The position numbers and the translations under genes are program-made. Positions 1-8,361 of a stretch of DNA of 64,000 bases are shown in pieces. A model generated the notes under the pieces. That model searched no databases and was not told the origin of the DNA. It saw only the letters and a list, made by a program, of their open reading frames with translations. The stretch lies in contig NC_009952.1 of the NCBI RefSeq assembly GCF_000018145.1, positions 682,001 to 746,000 of the forward strand. Reading direction: 5' to 3'. This DNA comes from Dinoroseobacter shibae DFL 12 = DSM 16493. GTDB lineage: Bacteria > Pseudomonadota > Alphaproteobacteria > Rhodobacterales > Rhodobacteraceae. How positions within the stretch are numbered: the first letter of the stretch is position 1; each line of letters starts with the position of its first letter.

Positions 1-2
1 TT

Positions 3-1742
3 GCCGCAAACACCTTCCTGTTGCCCAGCCCGCCTGCACAGAACGTGGAGTTCGAGATCCGCCTCTGGCCGCTGGACGGACAGGGGGCCAGGATCGGTGG
101 CGGCGCCAGTCCGGTGCGGATCACCCAGCTCAGCCCGGACAACATCGCGCCGCCCACGGATTTCGGCGCGGGCGCGGTGTTTCCCACGGTCACGCTGGAA
201 CGCAAGACCGAGAGTATCGGGCAGATCCGCCTGACCCAGCTCTACAACACCCATATGGACGTCACGATCCTTGCGGAAAACGCCGGCTCCCAGCCTACCG
301 ACCCGATGTTCCTGCGCGTGCAGGACAACAGCCTGCTCTACCGCCAGCAGCAGGTGGTCGAGATCCCCGTGCTCAAGCCCGGCGATGCCACGGTCCGCGA
401 GATTCGGCTGCACGCGATCCTGCCCCCGGCCGAGAGCCAACTGCCCGCGCGCCAGCAGGTGCGCACATGGCGGGCGCGCCACGGGCAGATGTGCGGGGCC
501 GAACTGCGGGTGCAGCTGGACTGGAAAGGCCCCGCCAGCCAGAGCCCGATCTCGCCCACGCGGATCATGCCACTGGTGCCGGCCGCCTGGCAGAACGTGG
601 CCCTGATCCCGCCCAATCGCCGCGAGTGCAGCGGCGGGCAATGCACCTCCAGCTGCGCGGTGGAGAAAGAGCTGCGCAGGCTCACGGACGGGCGGGTGCA
701 GGGTTACGGCTTCGCGCTGGGTCAGTACCCCCATTCGGGTGGCGGCGGGCTGGCGCGGCGGTCGGAGGATGGGCGTCTGCCCTTCACCGGCGAGACCAAG
801 ATCACCGTGGCCAGTGTCAGCAAATGGATCACGGCGCTCGGCACCCTCGCGGTGCTGGTCGATAACGGGATGGACATCTTCGACCAGATCGGCCCGTTCT
901 TTCCGCCCGACTGGGACGTGGACCCGTATTTCCAGGGCCTGACCTTCGACGACCTGCTCGGCCAACGCTCGGGCATCATGGATTACGGCAATATCAAGCA
1001 GGACTTCGCCGCCCTGCGCGCCTTCATGGAGCAGCAGGTCGATCCAGGCTGGACCACCGCCTGCCAGCCCGCGAACGTGCAAAACCCGCCGAACCCGGTG
1101 AACACTGCACAGATGCCCTGCTATTCCAACTACAACACCGCGCTCATGCGCGTGCTCCTGCCGCGGGTGGCCGGGGCGGTGACCGGCATCGCGGCACCCG
1201 AGGCCTATGACACCGCCTACGAGGACCTGATCAACACTTTCGTGTTCCGGCCCGTCGGGGCCACCGGCACAGGCTGCCGCCCGCCGGGCACGGGGGATCA
1301 CGCCTTCGGCTACAATCGCGGCGAGACCGGTGGCGGCATGGACTGGGGCGATGTGCGTGACGCGTGCGGAGCCGCGGGCTGGTACGTGTCGGCGGCGGAC
1401 ATGGCGGCGGTGCTGACCTCGGTGCTGCAACGGGACGGGCGGATCCTGCGCGAGGACATCACGCCGCCCATGGCGCAACAGATGCAGATGCGCGGCCTCG
1501 GCATCGACAATTCCAATAGCTTCTGGATGGAAAAGAACGGCGCCTGGGGCGGGTGCAACGACAATGGCTGCGGCCAGACCGGTACCTCGGCGGCGATCTT
1601 CCTGGGCGGGGCGGGCAACGGGGCAGGTCCGGCCATGGTCGGTGTGCTGTTCCTGAATTCCGACGTGGACGCCGATGGCGGACCCGGCAGCGCCCGCGCC
1701 CTTTTGCAGCGGGCCTATCAGAACGCCCTGACCCCGCAATAG
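3..1742 (+). CDS. Beta-lactamase-fold serine hydrolase, 5' end outside window
   Basis: Open reading frame already open at the left edge, so the N-terminus is missing; an internal TTG at 21 is not a convincing start. The first ~200 residues form a non-catalytic, Cys-containing domain. The rest matches class C beta-lactamase / penicillin-binding-protein-like hydrolases: an SVSK motif (SxxK nucleophile, codons 813-824), a following YSN triad in the CYSNYN stretch near 1120, and a Gly-rich C-terminal part. Such proteins are usually secreted or periplasmic esterases or peptidases acting on D-amino-acid peptides or esters; the substrate cannot be told from sequence. The extra N-terminal domain makes it larger than a plain beta-lactamase. 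The next gene converges on it 12 bp downstream. Confidence 0.8.
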   Translation, partial: AANTFLLPSPPAQNVEFEIRLWPLDGQGARIGGGASPVRITQLSPDNIAPPTDFGAGAVFPTVTLERKTESIGQIRLTQLYNTHMDVTILAENAGSQPTDPMFLRVQDNSLLYRQQQVVEIPVLKPGDATVREIRLHAILPPAESQLPARQQVRTWRARHGQMCGAELRVQLDWKGPASQSPISPTRIMPLVPAAWQNVALIPPNRRECSGGQCTSSCAVEKELRRLTDGRVQGYGFALGQYPHSGGGGLARRSEDGRLPFTGETKITVASVSKWITALGTLAVLVDNGMDIFDQIGPFFPPDWDVDPYFQGLTFDDLLGQRSGIMDYGNIKQDFAALRAFMEQQVDPGWTTACQPANVQNPPNPVNTAQMPCYSNYNTALMRVLLPRVAGAVTGIAAPEAYDTAYEDLINTFVFRPVGATGTGCRPPGTGDHAFGYNRGETGGGMDWGDVRDACGAAGWYVSAADMAAVLTSVLQRDGRILREDITPPMAQQMQMRGLGIDNSNSFWMEKNGAWGGCNDNGCGQTGTSAAIFLGGAGNGAGPAMVGVLFLNSDVDADGGPGSARALLQRAYQNALTPQ

Positions 1743-1754
1743 GCTGAGCGCGGC

Positions 1755-2570
1755 TCAGGCCACCGCGCGCGGCCCGAGCTTGGCGTGCACTTCGTCGAGG
1801 TCGATCTCTCCCGTGGGCATCTTGTTCGCGGGGGTGTCGAAATCATAGCGGAACAACTCGAAATCCTGTTTGTACATCTCCAGCATCAGGTGCATCGACA
1901 GATCGTCGAAGTAATCCTCCACCGGATGAAGCCGCTTGGGCCCGTGCCCTTCGGATTCGTTGAACCGCGGGATCCGGGGCAGGTCGACCGGATGGGGCGT
2001 CTCGATCCCTTCCAGCACGCGGCCCATCCCGTCCTGGAACCTCTCGGTGAAGAAAATCTGGTCGTAGCGCCCGCCATTGGTCACCAGGGTCGAGACATGC
2101 CCCGACATGGCCGACCAATGAATATCCGGGTCCATCGGGCGGCGATACTGGATCGTGTCCCGGGCAAAGAGCAGAAATCGCCGGAAACTCGCGATCTGGT
2201 CGAAATCGCCCTCCACCTGGACACCATATTTCTGGGTCAGCATCGGCACCAGCTTGCCGCGGTATCGGTTGCCGTTGCGCTGTATCCCCGCGATCTTGTC
2301 GAAAAACGCCGACAGGATGCGGGTGTAGGGGTTGCGCACGCAGGTGAAGATGCGCGCCTCATGGGCGCGGATGCCCGCCTCGATCACCGGGCGGCTGTCC
2401 TCCTGGCCCCATTTGTGGAGCTTGTCCTTGCTGTCATGGATGTCGCCATCGAAAAACGCGCCGTTGTCGGAGTAATACATGATCTGCCCGATGGTCGAGC
2501 AGGCGCATTTCGGCACCACCCTGTAGATCAGGGTGCCGCTTTCGGTCATCCAGGTCCCGGGAAATCCCAT
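1755..2570 (-). CDS. Sulfotransferase family 2-type protein
   Basis: 271 aa. It would transfer sulfate from PAPS to a carbohydrate or other acceptor. A 5'-phosphosulfate-binding loop is visible at residues 18-33 (VPKCACSTIGQ), and a 3'-phosphate-binding segment at about residue 100 (VRNPYTRILSAFF), both typical of the Sulfotransfer_2 family (carbohydrate sulfotransferases). The start at 2570 has a GGAGG Shine-Dalgarno sequence 5 nt upstream. It is divergent from a GT14-like glycosyltransferase with 113 bp between them, which suggests that the two modify the same surface glycan. The acceptor is unknown. Confidence 0.82.
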   Translation of the reverse strand: MGFPGTWMTESGTLIYRVVPKCACSTIGQIMYYSDNGAFFDGDIHDSKDKLHKWGQEDSRPVIEAGIRAHEARIFTCVRNPYTRILSAFFDKIAGIQRNGNRYRGKLVPMLTQKYGVQVEGDFDQIASFRRFLLFARDTIQYRRPMDPDIHWSAMSGHVSTLVTNGGRYDQIFFTERFQDGMGRVLEGIETPHPVDLPRIPRFNESEGHGPKRLHPVEDYFDDLSMHLMLEMYKQDFELFRYDFDTPANKMPTGEIDLDEVHAKLGPRAVA

Positions 2571-2683
2571 CTTGCCTCCGCTCTGCGCGCCACGGTTGCA
2601 GAAAACCGTGAATGTATCATTGATTTATCAAGGACTCTTGCGGTCTATGAAAGCGGAAAAACAGCGAACCCGAGGTCGCGCGC

Positions 2684-4261
2684 TTGGCAAGAATTGCCTT
2701 CATCCTGCTCTGTCACAAGGACCCGGACGCGGTCATCGCCCAGGCCCGGCGCCTGGTCTCGGCCGGCGACTACGTGGCGATCCATTTCGACGCGCGCGCC
2801 CCGGAGGTCGATTTCACCGCCATTCATGCGGCCTTGCAGGACTCGCCCAACGTGGTCTTCGCCCGGCGACGGATCAAATGTGGTTGGGGGGAATGGTCGC
2901 TCGTGGCCGCGACGCTGGAGGCTCTGCGTGCCGCCGTGACCACCTGGCCCGACGCCACCCATTTCTACATGGTCTCCGGCGACTGCATGCCGATCAAGAC
3001 CGCGGAATATGCCCACGCCTTTCTGGACCAGCGCGACTGCGACTATATCGAGGCGGTTGATTTCTTCACCTCCGGCTGGATCCGGACGGGGATGCAGGAA
3101 GACCGGCTCTACTATCGTCACTGGTTCAACGAACGCGAGCAAAAGCGGCTCTTCTACGCCTCCCTCGGGGTGCAGCGCGCGCTCAAGCTTGCCCGCGAGG
3201 TGCCCGAGGGGATCAAGGTGCATATCGGCTCGCAGTGGTGGTGCCTGCGCCGCGCCACGGTCGAAACCCTGCTGGCCTTCTGCGCCGAGCGTCCGGATGT
3301 GGTGCGCTTCTTCTCGACCACCTGGATTCCGGACGAAACCTTCTTCCAGACCCTTGTGCGTCACCTGATCCCCGAGGCGGAGATCGAAAGCCGCACGCCG
3401 ACCTTCCTGATGTTCTCCGATTACGGGATGCCGGTGACCTTCTACAACGACCACTACGACCTGCTGCTGGGGCAGGATTTCCTTTTCGCCCGCAAGATTT
3501 CCGCCGAGGCGCAGGAGCTCAAGGACCGGCTCGGCGCGCTCTGGGCCGAGACCGGCCGCAGCTTCGCGATCTCGGGGGAAGGCAAGCGGCTCCATGCCTT
3601 CCTGACCGGGCAGGGCCGGGTCGGGCGGCGCTACGTCCCGCGCTTCTGGGAGGCCGAGGGCAGTCTGGGCCGGGAGCGGGAGCTGCTGCTGATCGCGTGC
3701 AAGAAGTGGCATGTGGCCAAGCGGGTGCTCGCTCGCGCGCAGGAAGAGCTGGACGTTCAGGGCGTGGCTTTCGCCTTTCACGAAGAGGATTGCGTGCTGC
3801 CGGACCTGGGCGGGATCGAGAAAACCCTGCAAAAGCGCGCGCGCCATCGCCGCGCCCTGGTGCGGATGCTGTTCGACTATTACCAGACCGACCGGCTGGC
3901 GCTCTGCATCGATCCCAGTGCGATCGACCTGATGCAGGACTTCTTCACCGACCGGTCGCGGACCAAGCTGCTGGAGATCGAGTGCGGCTTTTCCGACAGC
4001 TACCTGATCGGGCATGCCCGCCGCGTGGGCCTGGCCAGCGATCACAGCCCGGACACGGTGCTGCGCGAACTGGTGCCCACGATCCGCGCCGAGATCGCGT
4101 TCGAGCGGGAGCGGATCCGCGACGCGGGCTTCTCGGAGGTCTACCGCATGTCCGAGAGCCATTCCGCCGAAACCAACGCCGTGGCCCTTGCAGGCTTCTT
4201 CGGCGTACCGGAGATACGGGCCGAGAGCCTTGCCCGCACCGACCATCTTTTCACCGACTGA
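2684..4261 (+). CDS. Core-2/I-branching (GT14-like) glycosyltransferase with extra C-terminal domain
   Basis: 525 aa. The first ~290 residues resemble beta-1,6-N-acetylglucosaminyltransferases of the GT14 family: N-terminal MARIAFILLCHKDP, a VSGDCMPIK segment (the family's SGxDxPI motif) near residue 105, and a conserved SQWWCLRR stretch near 186. The remaining ~230 residues are an additional domain that I know only as an uncharacterised Rhodobacterales extension (probably DUF5928). The TTG at 2684 is the only usable start: the frame is closed by a TGA at 2648 and holds no ATG or GTG before it. A likely role is glycosylation of a surface polymer together with the divergent sulfotransferase. 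Confidence 0.8.
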   Translation: MARIAFILLCHKDPDAVIAQARRLVSAGDYVAIHFDARAPEVDFTAIHAALQDSPNVVFARRRIKCGWGEWSLVAATLEALRAAVTTWPDATHFYMVSGDCMPIKTAEYAHAFLDQRDCDYIEAVDFFTSGWIRTGMQEDRLYYRHWFNEREQKRLFYASLGVQRALKLAREVPEGIKVHIGSQWWCLRRATVETLLAFCAERPDVVRFFSTTWIPDETFFQTLVRHLIPEAEIESRTPTFLMFSDYGMPVTFYNDHYDLLLGQDFLFARKISAEAQELKDRLGALWAETGRSFAISGEGKRLHAFLTGQGRVGRRYVPRFWEAEGSLGRERELLLIACKKWHVAKRVLARAQEELDVQGVAFAFHEEDCVLPDLGGIEKTLQKRARHRRALVRMLFDYYQTDRLALCIDPSAIDLMQDFFTDRSRTKLLEIECGFSDSYLIGHARRVGLASDHSPDTVLRELVPTIRAEIAFERERIRDAGFSEVYRMSESHSAETNAVALAGFFGVPEIRAESLARTDHLFTD

Positions 4262-4269
4262 GGACGCCC

Positions 4270-4641
4270 ATGGCCCATACCTACGATCCCGAGAATATCT
4301 TCGCCAAGATCCTGCGCGGCGAGCTGCCGAACAAGACGGTGCTGGAGACCGCGCATACCCTGGCCTTCCACGACATCTATCCCCAGGCGCCGGTGCATGT
4401 GCTGGTGATCCCCAAGGGCCCCTATGTCAGCTATGATCATTTCGCCGCCGAGGCGTCGGATGCAGAGGTGCTCGATTACACCCGCACCATCTCGAAGGTC
4501 TGCGAGATGCTGGAGGTGGGCGAAAAGGGGTTCCGGCTGATCTCGAATGCGGGCGAGCTCGGTGTGCAGGAGGTGCCGCACCTGCATGTCCATATCCTGT
4601 CGGGCCGTCCACTGGGGCGGATGCTGAACCCGCCCGCCTGA
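4270..4641 (+). CDS. HIT family (histidine triad) nucleotide-binding protein
   Basis: 123 aa, the normal length for HINT-type proteins. The catalytic histidine triad is intact in HLHVHIL (H104, H106, H108). Family members hydrolyse nucleoside phosphoramidates, lysyl-AMP and similar AMP-linked compounds in the cytoplasm. The ATG lies 8 nt after the stop of the glycosyltransferase, so the two are probably cotranscribed. The gene is followed by a pair of perfect hairpins that separate it from the convergent purK. Confidence 0.93.
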   Translation: MAHTYDPENIFAKILRGELPNKTVLETAHTLAFHDIYPQAPVHVLVIPKGPYVSYDHFAAEASDAEVLDYTRTISKVCEMLEVGEKGFRLISNAGELGVQEVPHLHVHILSGRPLGRMLNPPA

Positions 4642-4647
4642 CCGGGA

Positions 4648-4698
4648 CCAAAATCCTTGAGCAAGGATTTTGGCAAAAGTCTTGCTCAAGACTTTTGC
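4648..4698. terminator. Two tandem perfect inverted repeats, bidirectional terminator candidate
   Basis: Arms 4648-4659 and 4662-4673 (CCAAAATCCTTG / CAAGGATTTTGG, 2-nt loop) are a perfect 12-bp inverted repeat. It is followed directly by a second one with arms 4673-4684 and 4687-4698 (GCAAAAGTCTTG / CAAGACTTTTGC). Both have an A-run on the left and a T-run on the right, so they can terminate in either direction. They sit between the convergent HIT gene and purK. The AAAATCCTT unit recurs at 26131-26182. Confidence 0.7.
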
Positions 4699-4731
4699 GC
4701 CCGGGGCGGGGCGGATGCGCGAGGGGGGGGG

Positions 4732-4751
4732 AAGATCCTTGGAAGGATCTT
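4732..4751. repeat. Short perfect inverted repeat next to a 9-G run
   Basis: Arms AAGATCCTT (4732-4740) and AAGGATCTT (4743-4751) with a 2-nt loop lie just before the end of purK, directly after a run of nine G residues (4723-4731). It resembles the two larger hairpins upstream and may be a further terminator for purK/purE transcription arriving from the right. Confidence 0.5.
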
Positions 4752-4760
4752 GGGCCCGGC

Positions 4761-5834
4761 TCAGCCCGGGCGCATGATCCGGTTGGCGTGGCCCATCTTG
4801 CGGCCCGCCCTGGTCTCGGCCTTGCCATAGAGATGCAGGGCCACGTCGCGCGCCGCGGCCAGCTCCGGCACCCGGTCCATGTCCGACCCGATGAGGTTCT
4901 CCATCACCACATCCGCATGGCGCTGCCCGTCGCCGAGGGGCCAGCCCGCCACGGCGCGGATATGCTGCTCGAACTGGTCTATGACGCAGCCGGTCTGGGT
5001 CCAGTGGCCGGAATTGTGCACCCGCGGCGCGATCTCGTTCACGATCAGCCCGCCGCGGGTCACGAACAGCTCCACCCCCATCACCCCGACATAATCGAGC
5101 GCGTTCAGGATCCGCCCCGCCAGCAGCACTGCATCCGTGCGCTGGGCATGGCTGAGCCGCGCGGGCACCGTGGTCGTGGCCAGAATGCCGTCCCGGTGCA
5201 CGTTCTCGCCGGGATCGAAACAGGCCACGGCCCCGTCCTGCCCGCGCGCCGCGATCACCGACACCTCGTGGGAGAACTCCACGAACCCTTCCAGGATCGC
5301 GGGCGCCCCGGCCATGGCCGCGAGCGCCTCCGCCGCGTCGCCGGGCGCAGTCAGCCGCGTCTGGCCCTTGCCGTCATAGCCCAGTCGCCGGGTCTTGAGG
5401 ATCGCGGGCGTGCCGATGGCGGCAAGGGCGGCCTCCAGCCCCGCGGCGTCGTCGACGGGCGCGAAGGGCGCGGTTTGCAGACCGAGCCCGCGCAGGAATT
5501 CCTTCTCCGTCAGCCGGTCCTGGCTCACGGCCAGGGCGCGTCGGCCGGGATGGATCGGGCGCAGCGCCTCCAGCACGTCGAGCGCGGCGGTGGGGATGTT
5601 CTCGAACTCGTAGGTGATCACGTCCACGACCTCGGCGAAGCGTCGCAGCGCGTCCAGATCGTCATAGCCGGCGGTGGTCACCGCCTCGGCCACCTGGCCC
5701 GCAGGCGGGGCGGCCCCCGGCTCGAAGATATGGCACCGAAACCCCAGCCGCGCCGCGGCCATCGACAGCATCCGCCCCAACTGCCCGCCGCCCAGCATCC
5801 CGATCACCGCCCCGGGGGCCAGCGGCTCAGTCAT
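4761..5834 (-). CDS. purK: 5-(carboxyamino)imidazole ribonucleotide synthase
   Basis: 357 aa, normal for PurK. It catalyses ATP- and bicarbonate-dependent carboxylation of AIR to N5-CAIR in purine biosynthesis. An N-terminal [11 protein letters not shown] nucleotide-binding loop (residues 12-22) and an ATP-grasp fold with [10 protein letters not shown] (near 71) and the C-terminal [10 protein letters not shown] segment are characteristic. Its ATG overlaps the end of purE by 8 bp (ATGACTGA), so the two genes are translationally coupled; the product N5-CAIR is the PurE substrate. Confidence 0.97.
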   Translation of the reverse strand: MTEPLAPGAVIGMLGGGQLGRMLSMAAARLGFRCHIFEPGAAPPAGQVAEAVTTAGYDDLDALRRFAEVVDVITYEFENIPTAALDVLEALRPIHPGRRALAVSQDRLTEKEFLRGLGLQTAPFAPVDDAAGLEAALAAIGTPAILKTRRLGYDGKGQTRLTAPGDAAEALAAMAGAPAILEGFVEFSHEVSVIAARGQDGAVACFDPGENVHRDGILATTTVPARLSHAQRTDAVLLAGRILNALDYVGVMGVELFVTRGGLIVNEIAPRVHNSGHWTQTGCVIDQFEQHIRAVAGWPLGDGQRHADVVMENLIGSDMDRVPELAAARDVALHLYGKAETRAGRKMGHANRIMRPG

Positions 5835-6312
5835 CGCTGGGCTCCTCGGGGATCGCCGCCGAAAGGGCCGCGCGCCAATCCTCCAGCCGGGCCGCCACCG
5901 CCTCGTCCGAGGTGGCGAGAATCGCCGCCGCCATCAGCGCCCCGTTGGCCGCGCCCGCCGCGCCGATCGCCATGGTCGCCACGGGAAAGCCCTTGGGCAT
6001 CTGCACGATGGAATAGAGGCTGTCGACCCCCGACAGCGCCCTGGTCTGCACCGGCACGCCGATCACCGGCACCCGGGTCTTGGAGGCCATCATCCCCGGC
6101 AGATGCGCCGCCCCCCCGGCCCCGGCGATGATCGCCTTCAGCCCGCGGCCTGCCGCGGTCTTGCCATACTCCCACAGCCGGTCCGGCGTGCGATGCGCGC
6201 TGACGATCTTCGTCTCGTAGGCGATGCCCAGCTCGTCGAGCAGGGCGGCGGCCTCGCGCATGGTGGCCCAGTCCGACTGGCTACCCATGATGATACCGAC
6301 AGGTACGGTCAT
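5827..6312 (-). CDS. purE: N5-carboxyaminoimidazole ribonucleotide mutase
   Basis: 161 aa. It rearranges N5-CAIR to CAIR in purine synthesis. It shows [10 protein letters not shown] (residues 6-15), the catalytic SAHRTP motif with H40, and the [12 protein letters not shown] loop typical of class I PurE. I chose the ATG at 6312 because a GGAGAGG Shine-Dalgarno sequence lies about 5 nt upstream; an in-frame ATG at 6324 would add four residues but has no good site. It is the first gene of the purEK operon. Confidence 0.97.
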   Translation of the reverse strand: MTVPVGIIMGSQSDWATMREAAALLDELGIAYETKIVSAHRTPDRLWEYGKTAAGRGLKAIIAGAGGAAHLPGMMASKTRVPVIGVPVQTRALSGVDSLYSIVQMPKGFPVATMAIGAAGAANGALMAAAILATSDEAVAARLEDWRAALSAAIPEEPSDD

Positions 6313-6388
6313 ATCCCTCTCCATCTTCGGGAAGCGGCACTATACCCATGCCCGCCCCATTGGCAATCGCGAGGCTCGGGCGTCCGGC

Positions 6389-6613
6389 TCAGGCGATGAT
6401 GTCGGGAAAAAGCTCGTCCTCGATCCGCGCGATCTGGTCCTTCAGGGCCAGTTTGCGCTTCTTCAGCCGCTTGAGGGTCAGCTGATCCGGGGCCGGGCGC
6501 TCGCCCAGGGCCTCGATCGCCTCATCCAGATCGCGATGCTCGCGCCGCAGCACCTCCAGCTCGTATTTGAGCACTTCTTCACGGCTCATCGCGCCGGTGC
6601 CATTCATGCCCAT
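6389..6613 (-). CDS. DUF465 (YdcH-like) small coiled-coil protein
   Basis: 74 aa from the ATG at 6613; an upstream ATG at 6637 and downstream ones at 6607 and 6589 are alternatives. The protein is highly charged and helical, with MSREEVLKYELEVL followed by LKKRKLALKDQIARIEDE near the C-terminus, matching the YdcH/DUF465 family, whose function is unknown. A GAGAGGGAG stretch lies just upstream. It is probably monocistronic, divergent from the heat-shock operon. A second member of the family lies at 40969. Confidence 0.85.
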   Translation of the reverse strand: MGMNGTGAMSREEVLKYELEVLRREHRDLDEAIEALGERPAPDQLTLKRLKKRKLALKDQIARIEDELFPDIIA

Positions 6614-6692
6614 CACTCCCTCTCGCCCACGCTCCAAGGTCTACTGCGTTTGCAGGGCCCGGGGAAGCCCCGCCGGGCGCCTGCGTCAAACC

Positions 6693-6721
6693 CTTGCAGC
6701 CCGCGCCGCGCCTCCCCATAT
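6693..6721 (+). promoter_or_regulatory. Sigma-32 (RpoH)-type heat-shock promoter
   Basis: CTTGCAG at 6693-6699, a 14-nt spacer, then CCCCATAT at 6714-6721. This is close to the heat-shock consensus (CCCTTGAA, spacer, CCCCATnT) and is preceded by AC in ACCCTTG. It lies 69 bp before the Hsp20 ATG and points at it. The gene identity and the motif agree, so I take this as the operon's promoter. The resulting leader would be roughly 60 nt. Confidence 0.72.
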
Positions 6722-6789
6722 TCAAACGCAGCCCCCGGGTCGCCTTTCGGGGCCCGGGGCGCCACGTCGCTTTTCGAAGGACATAGACC

Positions 6790-7233
6790 ATGACGAAGAT
6801 GACCCTGGGCGCGCACCCCTTCCTGCTGGGCTTCGATCAACTCGAACGCCTGGTGGAGCGGACCGCCAAGACCGGCAATGACGGCTATCCGCCCTACAAT
6901 ATCGAACAGGCCTCCGAGAACCGCTACCGCATCACGCTGGCCCTTGCGGGTTTTCACGAAGACGACCTTTCGATCACCGTCGAGGACCGGCAACTGGTGA
7001 TCCGCGGCCGTCAGCGCGATGAGACCGACGGTCGGATCTTCCTGCACCGCGGCATTGCCACCCGCCAGTTCCAGCGCAGCTTCGTGCTGGCCGATGGCGT
7101 CGATGTCAGCGGGGCTACCATGGAGAACGGCCTGCTCCATGTGGACCTCAAGCGCGACGTGCCCGAGCCGGTCGTGCAGACCATCCAGATCACCCCTTCC
7201 CGGGACCCCCAGAAGAAGGAACGTGCGAAATGA
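6790..7233 (+). CDS. Small heat shock protein, Hsp20/IbpA type
   Basis: 147 aa. An ATP-independent holdase that binds unfolding proteins in the cytoplasm. An alpha-crystallin domain spans about residues 37-130 (YNIEQASENRYRITLALAGF at its start, ENGLLHVDLKR near its end), flanked by short tails, as in class A IbpA-like proteins of alphaproteobacteria. AAGGA lies 9 nt before the ATG. It overlaps the next gene by 4 bp (ATGA). A sigma-32-type promoter lies at 6693-6721. Confidence 0.95.
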   Translation: MTKMTLGAHPFLLGFDQLERLVERTAKTGNDGYPPYNIEQASENRYRITLALAGFHEDDLSITVEDRQLVIRGRQRDETDGRIFLHRGIATRQFQRSFVLADGVDVSGATMENGLLHVDLKRDVPEPVVQTIQITPSRDPQKKERAK

Positions 7234-7457
7234 CCCATGACTTCGATATCGACACCCCCGGGGCGGCCCCGATCGTCTATGTCCGCCCCGTGGATCAGAG
7301 CGAGCTGCCCGCCAATGTGCGCGCCCAGCTCGAAGATGTGTCCGAACTTTACGCCGTGCACGACGCCTCCGGCGCGCGGCTGGCGCTGGTGACGGACCGC
7401 GACGCGGCCTTCCTGCTCGCGCGCCAGAACGAAATGTCGCCGGTCCACGTCCACTGA
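7230..7457 (+). CDS. DUF1150 family protein
   Basis: 75 aa, acidic. It matches the small DUF1150 family, which in alphaproteobacteria is regularly found directly after an Hsp20 gene; function unknown. Visible features are VYVRPVDQSELP near residue 16 and the LALVTDRDAAFLLARQN segment near the C-terminus. It overlaps Hsp20 by ATGA and so should be heat-induced and translated in step with it, suggesting a role linked to the chaperone. Confidence 0.88.
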   Translation: MTHDFDIDTPGAAPIVYVRPVDQSELPANVRAQLEDVSELYAVHDASGARLALVTDRDAAFLLARQNEMSPVHVH

Positions 7458-7464
7458 GCGACGC

Positions 7465-8361
7465 TCACAGGGTGACCAGATCGCCCGCATGATCGATCAG
7501 GGTGACCCGCCGCAGGGCGGGCACCCGCGCCTGCACCGCGCCAATCTCTTCACGCCGCATCAGGCACAGCGCCGTGGAGAGCGCATCCGCCACCGTCGCG
7601 GTCTCTGCCTCCACCGACACCGTGGACCAGCGCGGCACGCGCCGCCCCAGCGGGTCGAGAATATGTGCCGTCCCGCCGAGGGACAGCGCCCGGGGGCTGG
7701 AGGTGGCAATCGCCCCATCGGTGATCTGCCGCGTGCCGACGAGCCCATGCGCCGGGTCCGAAAGCCCCACGCGCCAGGGCCCGCCAGCGCCGCGAAACTC
7801 CCCGATATTGACCAGCAACCGGCCCATGCCATGGGCGGCCAGCGTCTCGGCCACACGGTCCGTGGCAAAGCCCTGTCCGACCCCGTTGAAACTGAGTGCC
7901 TGACCGGGGGCGAGCCGCACCGCCCCCGCGTCCCAGCGCACCCGGGACCACCCCACCTGCGCCTGTGCGGTCTCGGGATCGAGGCCCCGGGCCAATGCGG
8001 ACCAGAGCGGCTGGATGCTCGGGTCGAAGCGTCCTTCCGTGGCCTCGTACATCTGCCGCGACAACTCCATCAGCGCGAGGAACATCGGCTCCGGCGCCTC
8101 CAGCCGCCCGGTCGCGTTCAGCCGCGCCAGCGCCGAGGTGGGATCATAGAGGTTGAATTGCGTCTCCACCGCGCGCAGGGCGGCGCGGGCCGCGTCCAGC
8201 GCCGGTTGTGCCTTGCCCGGGGGGGCGTGCAGGGTGATCTCGCATTCCGCCCCCAGCGCCTCGCCGCGCCAACGGGTGAAGCCCGCGCCCGCCGCCGCAA
8301 CCGGGCCCGCGGCCATGGCCGCCGCGCTGATGCTGAGAAACCGACGTCGATGCAGGTTCAT
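7465..8361 (-). CDS. apbE: ApbE-type FAD:protein FMN transferase (NosX-like)
   Basis: 298 aa. Transfers FMN from FAD to a Thr/Ser of a target flavoprotein in the periplasm. The start at 8361 gives a twin-arginine-type signal (RRRFLS, residues 5-10) and overlaps the NosR-like gene by 4 bp. Conserved ApbE stretches are visible: TEGRFDPSIQPLW, a FNGVGQGFATD segment (family: D-x-G-G-x-x-K-G-x-x), VNIGEF (family: VNxGG), and a C-terminal ATVADALSTALCLM. The K of the usual GGxxKG motif is replaced by Q here, as in some NosX proteins. The natural client is the NosR-like protein encoded immediately upstream. Confidence 0.9.
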   Translation of the reverse strand: MNLHRRRFLSISAAAMAAGPVAAAGAGFTRWRGEALGAECEITLHAPPGKAQPALDAARAALRAVETQFNLYDPTSALARLNATGRLEAPEPMFLALMELSRQMYEATEGRFDPSIQPLWSALARGLDPETAQAQVGWSRVRWDAGAVRLAPGQALSFNGVGQGFATDRVAETLAAHGMGRLLVNIGEFRGAGGPWRVGLSDPAHGLVGTRQITDGAIATSSPRALSLGGTAHILDPLGRRVPRWSTVSVEAETATVADALSTALCLMRREEIGAVQARVPALRRVTLIDHAGDLVTL

